Source: Fundidesulfovibrio magnetotacticus (GTDB lineage: Bacteria > Desulfobacterota > Desulfovibrionia > Desulfovibrionales > Desulfovibrionaceae). From it: a stretch of 64,000 bases of DNA. Position numbers and translations under genes: made by a program. The notes below the pieces were generated by a model. The model was given only the letters and a program-made list of their open reading frames with translations, did no database searches and was not told where the DNA came from. This document shows positions 56,635 to 64,000 of the stretch, in pieces (position 1 is the stretch's first letter; each line of letters begins with the position of its first letter). Location of the stretch: positions 124,001 to 188,000 of the forward strand of contig NZ_BLTE01000001.1 of NCBI RefSeq assembly GCF_013019105.1. The letters are read 5' to 3'.

Positions 56635-57870
56635 ATGAAAAAGCTTGTGATTCTTGGAGCCGGCGCCGGCGGTTGCATAATCGCCAACAAGATGCGCCAG
56701 AAGCTGGACGAGAAAGAGTGGAAGATCACCATCATCGACCGCAACACGGTCAACCACTACCAGCCCGGCTGGCTGTTCGTGCCCTTCGGCATCTATGACA
56801 TCAAGGACTGCATCCGTCCCCTGTCCAGCTTCATCCCCAAGGGCGTGGACTTCGTCAACGAGGAGATCACCAACGTCGACCCCGTCGGCAAGGTGATCAC
56901 CACCACCAACGGCAAGCACGACTACGACTGGATCGTGGTGGCCACCGGCTGCCGCATCATGCCCGACGAGATCGAAGGCATGATGGACGGCTGGAAGAAG
57001 AACATCCACGACTTCTACACCCCCAACGGCGCGGTGGACCTGGCCCACAAGCTGGCCCGGTTCGAGAAGGGCAAGATCTGCCTGAACATCGCCGAAATGC
57101 CCATCAAGTGCCCGGTGGCCCCCCTGGAGTGGCTGTTCCTGGCCGACTGGTTCTTCTCCTTGGAAGGCACCCGCCACAACATCGAGATCGAGCTGGTCAC
57201 CCCGCTCACGGGCGCGTTCACCAAGCCCGTGGCCGCCTCCATCCTGGGCAAAATCTGTGAAGAAAAGAACATCAAGATCGTGCCCAACTTCGAAATCGCC
57301 GCCGTGGACGCCGAGCGCGGCGTCATGGAATCCATGAAGGGCGACGAGGTGGAGTTCGACCTGCTCGTGGCCATTCCGCCCAACTTCGGCTCCCAGGTGA
57401 TCATCGACTCCGACATCGGCGACCCCATGGGCTACATGAAGACCGACCACCACACCCTGAAATCGCCCGACTACGAGAACATGTACATCCTGGGCGACGC
57501 CACCAACGTGCCGACCTCCAAGGCCGGCTCCGTGACCCACTTCGAGGCCGACGTGCTGGTGGAAAACCTGCACCGCGACATCGAAGGCCTGGCCCCCCGC
57601 CCCGAGTTCGACGGCCACTCCAACTGCTTCATCGTCACCGGTTACGAAAAGGCCGCCCTCATCGACTTCAACTACAAGGTCGAGCCGCTGCCGGGCAAGT
57701 ATCCGTTCCCCGGCATCGGGCCCTTCGGCCTGCTGGAAGAGTCCTACATGAACTACTGGGGCAAGATGATGTTCAAGTGGGTCTACTTCAACCTCATGCT
57801 CAAGGGTAAGGACCTGCCCCTCGAACCCCAGATGTTCATGGCCGGCAAGAAGCGCCCCGGCAAGTTCTAG
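56635..57870 (+). CDS. Sulfide:quinone-oxidoreductase-like flavoprotein
   Basis: The 411-residue protein has an N-terminal FAD Rossmann motif (VILGAGAGGCIIANKM), the central VVATGCRIMPDE, a conserved CPVAPLEWLF segment with one Cys at about 160, and the FAD ribityl motif ILGDATNVPTSKAGS. It lacks some of the other Cys of classical SQR, so it may be a divergent SQR that oxidises sulfide or a persulfide and reduces quinone. No membrane helix; such enzymes bind by a C-terminal amphipathic helix (MNYWGKMMFKWVYFNLMLKG). The DUF1641 gene follows after 11 bases, as often seen. Confidence 0.88.
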   Translation: MKKLVILGAGAGGCIIANKMRQKLDEKEWKITIIDRNTVNHYQPGWLFVPFGIYDIKDCIRPLSSFIPKGVDFVNEEITNVDPVGKVITTTNGKHDYDWIVVATGCRIMPDEIEGMMDGWKKNIHDFYTPNGAVDLAHKLARFEKGKICLNIAEMPIKCPVAPLEWLFLADWFFSLEGTRHNIEIELVTPLTGAFTKPVAASILGKICEEKNIKIVPNFEIAAVDAERGVMESMKGDEVEFDLLVAIPPNFGSQVIIDSDIGDPMGYMKTDHHTLKSPDYENMYILGDATNVPTSKAGSVTHFEADVLVENLHRDIEGLAPRPEFDGHSNCFIVTGYEKAALIDFNYKVEPLPGKYPFPGIGPFGLLEESYMNYWGKMMFKWVYFNLMLKGKDLPLEPQMFMAGKKRPGKF

Positions 57871-57881
57871 GAGCGGTCATC

Positions 57882-58529
57882 ATGAGCAAAGAGGACCTCA
57901 TACTCGAAAAACTCGGCAAGATCGAAGCCGAGCTGGCCGTGATGCGCGAGGCCAGGGAGCCCATGGACGACCTGATTCGGGACCTGAACCCGATCATGAA
58001 GCAGGCTCTCTATGTGATGGTCAACGAATTCAAGGACGTGGAGGACAGCTTCCAGCTGGAAGACGTGATGCCTCTCGTCAAGAAAGTCCTGGTCAACGTG
58101 AAGAACCTGACCTGGGCACTGGAAGCGCTCGAAACCATCATCGACATGTGGCACACCATGGAGCCCATGATGAAGAGCGCCCTGCACAACACCGTGCGCT
58201 ACCTGGGCACCCTGGAGCAGCGGGGCGTGTTCAGAACCTACGAGGCCATGCTCGAGGTGCGCGCCAAGGTGGCCCAGCACTACGGGCCGGAAGACATCGA
58301 GGCCATGGGCGACAGCTTCGTCACCCTGCTGGGCCTGCTCAAGAAGATGTCCAACCCCGAGATGCTGGCGCTGCTCGAGAAGATCACCGACATGCCCGCC
58401 AACATCGACCTGGCCAACGCCAAGCCGGTGGGCATGTTCGGCGTCGTGGGCGCCCTGTCCGACTCCGAGGTCAAGAACGGCATCGGCGTGGCCATGGAGA
58501 TGGTCAAGGCCCTGGGCAAGCTGAAGTAA
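57882..58529 (+). CDS. DUF1641 protein
   Basis: The 215-residue soluble protein is all-helical, with a leading coiled-coil-like segment (ILEKLGKIEAELAVMREARE) and a conserved core LDLANAKPVGMFGVVGALSD-like end (about 180-205), typical of DUF1641. The family occurs next to SQR or formate dehydrogenase genes and is thought to be an accessory. It is the second gene of the sigma-54-driven operon. Confidence 0.85.
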   Translation: MSKEDLILEKLGKIEAELAVMREAREPMDDLIRDLNPIMKQALYVMVNEFKDVEDSFQLEDVMPLVKKVLVNVKNLTWALEALETIIDMWHTMEPMMKSALHNTVRYLGTLEQRGVFRTYEAMLEVRAKVAQHYGPEDIEAMGDSFVTLLGLLKKMSNPEMLALLEKITDMPANIDLANAKPVGMFGVVGALSDSEVKNGIGVAMEMVKALGKLK

Positions 58530-58566
58530 CAACCAAGCGGCGCGGCCGCGAAAACGCGAGGTAGCT

Positions 58567-58923
58567 ATGGCCAAGAAGATACTCATCATTGACGACGACC
58601 CCGAGATCATCTCCTATCTCAAGGACGTCTTCGAGGAAGCCGGCTATGACACCGTGGGCGCCAAGAACGGCGTCGAGGGCCTGGAAATGGCCCAGGTGCA
58701 CAAGCCCGACCTCATCACCCTGGACATGGACATGCCCGCGCGCGGCGGCACGCTCTTCTACGTGAAGCTGCGCCAGGAGCCCATGCTGGCCGAAATCCCG
58801 GTGATCGTGATCTCCGGCGTGGGCCCCCGCCCCCCGGTTCTCACCAAGAACGTTCCCGTGCTCACCAAGCCGGTGGACACGGAGAAGACCCTCAAGCTGG
58901 TCAAGGAAATGATCGGCGACTAA
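58567..58923 (+). CDS. Single-domain response regulator
   Basis: The 118-residue protein is a CheY-type receiver with Asp9-Asp10-Asp11, phospho-acceptor Asp53 (DLITLDMDMPARGG), and the conserved Lys in VLTKPVD. There is no output domain, so it must act by protein contact. It ends the SQR operon and is followed by a strong terminator, with kinase genes just beyond. Confidence 0.92.
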   Translation: MAKKILIIDDDPEIISYLKDVFEEAGYDTVGAKNGVEGLEMAQVHKPDLITLDMDMPARGGTLFYVKLRQEPMLAEIPVIVISGVGPRPPVLTKNVPVLTKPVDTEKTLKLVKEMIGD

Positions 58924-58964
58924 CCCTCTAACCGACGGGCCGCAGCCCGGGACAACGATCCGCG

Positions 58965-59006
58965 AGACGCGGGCCTGACCCCACCCCAGGCCCGCGTCTT
59001 CGTTTG
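58965..59006 (+). terminator. Strong rho-independent terminator
   Basis: AGACGCGGGCCTG and CAGGCCCGCGTCT form a perfect 13-bp stem around ACCCCACCC, followed by TCGTTT. It lies 42 bases after the response-regulator stop and separates the SQR operon from the kinase genes. Confidence 0.85.
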
Positions 59007-59139
59007 CGCGCCCGGCCGGGCAATCCCTCCCGCCGCGCTCCGCTATCCCAACGCACGGTTGCCGACGGCCTCCCCTCGGGGTATGGTTCCTCCCGGGGGG
59101 CGCGCATTCTCCGAATGCATGCCGCAAGAAGGAGCGACC

Positions 59140-61056
59140 ATGTCCGAAAAAGTCATGCTCGTGGACGACGAGGACGCCATCCGCGAAATCCTCGGGCTCT
59201 CCATCGCCGACCTGGGCTACGAGGTGCACACCGCCGCCAACGGCCCCGAGGCCCTGGAGGCGCTGGACGTGTTCCGGCCCGCCATCGTGCTCACCGACAT
59301 CAAGATGCCCGGCATGGACGGCATCGAACTCCTCGGGCGCATCAAGGCCCACAACCCGGACATCGAGGTGATCATGATCTCCGGCCACGGAGACATGGAC
59401 CTCGTGGTCCAGAGCCTCCAGCGGGAGGCCCTGGACTTCATCACCAAGCCCATCCGGGACGAGCTGCTCATCAGCGCCCTCAAGCGCGCCGCCGAAAAGA
59501 TCTCCATGCGCCGCCAGCTGCGCGAGCACACCCAGAACCTGGAGCGCATCGTCAAGGAGAAGTCCGCCAAGCTCGTGGAGCTGGAACGCCAGCTGGCCGT
59601 GGGCCAGGTGGTGGAGGGCCTCTCCTCGGCCATGCGCTGCCTTGCCGAGACCTGCGACGAGGGCATGGGCTACTTCAACGAGCTGCCCTGCTTCATCTCC
59701 ATCCACAACCGCTACCTGGAGGTGGTGGCCGTCAACCAGCTCTACGGCGAACGTCTGGGCATGATGGTGGGCAAGAACTCCTGGGAGGTCTATTCGGGGC
59801 GCCACGGCAGCGGCAACGCCTGCCCCGTGGCCAAGACCATCGAGGAAGGCAAGGGCCAGCGCAGCCGCGAAACCCTGTTGGACGCCCAGGGCAACGACGT
59901 TCCCGTGATCGTGCACACCGCCCCCATCCTGAACAAGGACGGCATGGTGGAGCTGGTGATCGAAATGAGCGTGGACGTCACCGAGGTGGAGCGCCTCCAG
60001 GAGGAGCTTCGCCACGCCCGCGAGAAGTTCATGCGCCTCTTCGACGCCGTGCCCTGCACCATCGAGGTGGTGGACCGCGAGCACAACATCGTGGAAGCAA
60101 ACCGCCGCTTCCGCCAGGACTTCGGCGAGACGCGCGGCGGCAAATGCTTCGAGCTCTTCAAGCACCGCGAGGACCCCTGCCAGGAGTGCCCCATCACCCT
60201 CACCTTCGAGGACGGCCAGTCCCACCAGTGGGAAACCGCCGTGACCACACGCGACGGCCAGCAGCGCATCGTGCTCATCCAGACGGCGCCCGTGCACGGC
60301 GAAACCGGCGAGATCGAGCAGGTGATGGAGATCTCCACCGACATCACCCAGATCCGCCAGCTCCAGGACCACCTCACCTCCCTGGGCCTGATGCTCGGGT
60401 CCATGTCCCACGGCGTGAAGGGCCTGCTCACCTCCCTGGACGGAGGCGTCTACAAGGTGGACGCCGGGCTGCGCAGGGACGACCCAGAGCGCCTGCGCCA
60501 GGGCTGGGCCATCGTCAAGGACAAGATCGGGCGCATCCGCAAGATGGTGCTGGACATCCTCTACTACGCCAAGTCCCGCGAGAGCGAGTTCCAGACCGTG
60601 GACCTGGCCGCCTTCGCCGGAGACCTGGCCGCCATCATCGAACCCAAGGCCTCCCAGAAGGGCGTGGGCTTTCTCCTGGAGGCCGCTCCCGGGCTGGGAG
60701 AGGCGGACCTGGACGAGACCGCCATGTCCGCCGCCCTGGTGAACTTCCTGGAAAACGCCGTGGACGCCTGCACCGAGGACGACGCCAAACCCCACCACGA
60801 GGTGGTACTGGCCGTGAGCGCCCAGGAAGGGAAGATCCGCTTCGAGATCCGCGACGACGGCATGGGCATGGACCAGGAAACCCGCGAGAAGATGTTCAGC
60901 CTGTTCTTCTCCTCCAAGGGCTCGCGCGGCACCGGCCTGGGGCTCTTCATCTCCAACCAGGTGGTGGAGCGCCACGGCGGGACCATCGCCGTGGACTCCG
61001 AATTCGGGCGCGGCACCTCCATCGTGGTGACCATTCCGCGCCGCCAGGACGGGTAG
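59140..61056 (+). CDS. Response-regulator/PAS/histidine-kinase hybrid
   Basis: ATG 59140 follows aaggag. The 638-residue soluble protein has an N-terminal receiver (Asp10-Glu11-Asp12; acceptor Asp53 in VLTDIKMPGMDG), a coiled coil, two PAS domains (about 180-300 and 310-425) with Cys pairs (for example CFELFKHREDPCQECPIT), an H-box-like helix (GSMSHGVKGLLTS) and a C-terminal ATPase (NFLENAVDAC, DDGMGMD, GTGLGLFISNQV). A receiver in front of a kinase suggests a phosphorelay. No membrane helix, so the signal is cytoplasmic. Confidence 0.9.
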   Translation: MSEKVMLVDDEDAIREILGLSIADLGYEVHTAANGPEALEALDVFRPAIVLTDIKMPGMDGIELLGRIKAHNPDIEVIMISGHGDMDLVVQSLQREALDFITKPIRDELLISALKRAAEKISMRRQLREHTQNLERIVKEKSAKLVELERQLAVGQVVEGLSSAMRCLAETCDEGMGYFNELPCFISIHNRYLEVVAVNQLYGERLGMMVGKNSWEVYSGRHGSGNACPVAKTIEEGKGQRSRETLLDAQGNDVPVIVHTAPILNKDGMVELVIEMSVDVTEVERLQEELRHAREKFMRLFDAVPCTIEVVDREHNIVEANRRFRQDFGETRGGKCFELFKHREDPCQECPITLTFEDGQSHQWETAVTTRDGQQRIVLIQTAPVHGETGEIEQVMEISTDITQIRQLQDHLTSLGLMLGSMSHGVKGLLTSLDGGVYKVDAGLRRDDPERLRQGWAIVKDKIGRIRKMVLDILYYAKSRESEFQTVDLAAFAGDLAAIIEPKASQKGVGFLLEAAPGLGEADLDETAMSAALVNFLENAVDACTEDDAKPHHEVVLAVSAQEGKIRFEIRDDGMGMDQETREKMFSLFFSSKGSRGTGLGLFISNQVVERHGGTIAVDSEFGRGTSIVVTIPRRQDG

Positions 61057-61062
61057 CCCGCA

Positions 61063-63360
<2,298 letters not shown>

Positions 63361-63513
63361 CCGGACCCGGCCCCGCCTGCCGTTCCACGGCCGGTTCGTT
63401 CGCGCCTGCGCCATCGCGCGCGTGCTTTCCCCGCATGCAAAACGGGCCGGGCTTGCCCCGCGCGCCCGTCGCCCGGCGGCCTGCCACATCCGGTGTACAG
63501 TGTCACTGCTGTT

Positions 63514-63544
63514 TTGACTGAATCAGAAAACTGTCAAGTATATG
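63514..63544 (+). promoter_or_regulatory. Possible promoter and operator of the last gene
   Basis: TTGACT (63514-63519) is a good -35, and TATATG (63539-63544) a weak -10 at 19 bases. TTGAC and GTCAA (63514 and 63533) form an inverted repeat, and GTATATGCTTATAC is palindromic. The region 63361-63623 otherwise holds no gene. Confidence 0.35.
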
Positions 63545-63623
63545 CTTATACATATCTTTTCGCTTGCTTCCATTCGGTACAAGCTATAGGTTGCACGCGA
63601 TTGCCGATTTGCAGGAGGCTTTG

Positions 63624-63923
63624 ATGATCACTCATCGGGATGTTACGTGCCTGAACAAACTGGCCCCCCTGGCCCAACTCCTGGAGATGCTCGGGGGTAT
63701 CGAACAGCCCGCCGTGCGCACCCCGGAGGTCTTCCTGGCCATGTCGCGCGATGTCTGGCGCGTTTACTGGTTCCTGAGCGCACGCCTGGGCGACGAACTC
63801 CTGGCCCACTCCGGCGCGCCCTGCGACGACGCCTACTTCGCCGCCCTCGAACGCCGGGTGGAACAAGCCCTGGAGCGCGACCACGCCTGCCTCCCCGGCG
63901 AACACTGCCGCCGCTGTGAATGA
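63624..63923 (+). CDS. Small hypothetical protein with Cys/His C-terminus
   Basis: ATG 63624 has a near-perfect ribosome site (gcaggagg). The 99-residue protein is helical (LAPLAQLLEMLGGIEQPAVR) and ends in DHACLPGEHCRRCE, a C-x6-C-x2-C set with His that could bind metal. No family is recognised. The last 77 bases of the window contain no further gene. Confidence 0.65.
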   Translation: MITHRDVTCLNKLAPLAQLLEMLGGIEQPAVRTPEVFLAMSRDVWRVYWFLSARLGDELLAHSGAPCDDAYFAALERRVEQALERDHACLPGEHCRRCE

Positions 63924-64000
63924 CCCTCGTCAATATTCCCCATTGCATACTACGAGCACCAGCTGTCCGCCCACGCGACGCCACGGCGCGCGTCCGGCCG

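Overview
The window is high-GC DNA that reads like a magnetotactic sulfate-reducing deltaproteobacterium of the Desulfovibrionaceae. The reasons are a magnetosome gene cluster of the deltaproteobacterial type (mamQ, mamB, a MamE/MamO fusion with magnetochrome CXXCH motifs, mamK, a second actin-like gene, feoB, tauE, kup), plus Desulfovibrio-style sigma-54 regulators with Cys-cluster PAS domains and a heme-type sensor kinase. The family-level call comes from gene content and style. I could not run a database comparison.

Region 1 (1-12913, + strand) is a tightly packed biomineralisation operon. It holds a truncated MamI-like protein, MamQ, a His-bearing membrane protein, MamB, two PDZ proteins ending in NifX-like domains, a MamE-MamO fusion protease, a protease homologue without its catalytic residues, a NapH-type iron-sulfur membrane protein, a MamL-like protein, a second CDF protein without its metal site, and small Cys-containing membrane proteins. 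Region 2 (12882-16058) is an iron module: a four-cluster polyferredoxin on the - strand, diverging from feoB and a DtxR-FeoA type regulator.

Region 3 (16090-29701, + strand) is a cytoskeletal operon: MamK, the Mad28-type actin, about nine coiled-coil proteins, a HEAT-repeat protein with a SAP-like end, a MinD/ParA-type ATPase, and a membrane-spanning coiled coil ending in an OmpA-like peptidoglycan-binding domain. Together they look like a system that builds, positions and anchors the magnetosome chain. EcsC, TauE and Kup genes follow on the - strand (29775-33635).

Region 4 (34017-40706) is a secondary accessory cluster. It has diverged second copies of three region-1 families, a c-type cytochrome, microproteins, a Fur-box promoter, a sigma-54 activator with a -24/-12 promoter beside it, and a cluster of palindromes. 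PAP2 phosphatase and P-loop kinase genes end it on the - strand.

Region 5 (41239-53144) is an 11.9 kb integrative element inserted in the 3' end of a tRNA-Thr(CGT) gene. It is bounded by a perfect 50-bp direct repeat and carries a tyrosine integrase, a toxin-antitoxin pair, a primase-helicase with iteron-like repeats, an ERCC4 nuclease, duplicated phage-type DUF5681 genes and AT-richer cargo including a PEP-CTERM/HAF-repeat protein. Region 6 (53095-64000) returns to ordinary chromosome: tRNA-Thr, a spermidine-synthase-like membrane protein, a sulfide:quinone-oxidoreductase-like operon behind a sigma-54 promoter, and a response-regulator/histidine-kinase cluster.

I saw no CRISPR array, rRNA or insertion sequence. 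No MamA-type TPR gene is in the window, so the magnetosome cluster probably continues to the left.
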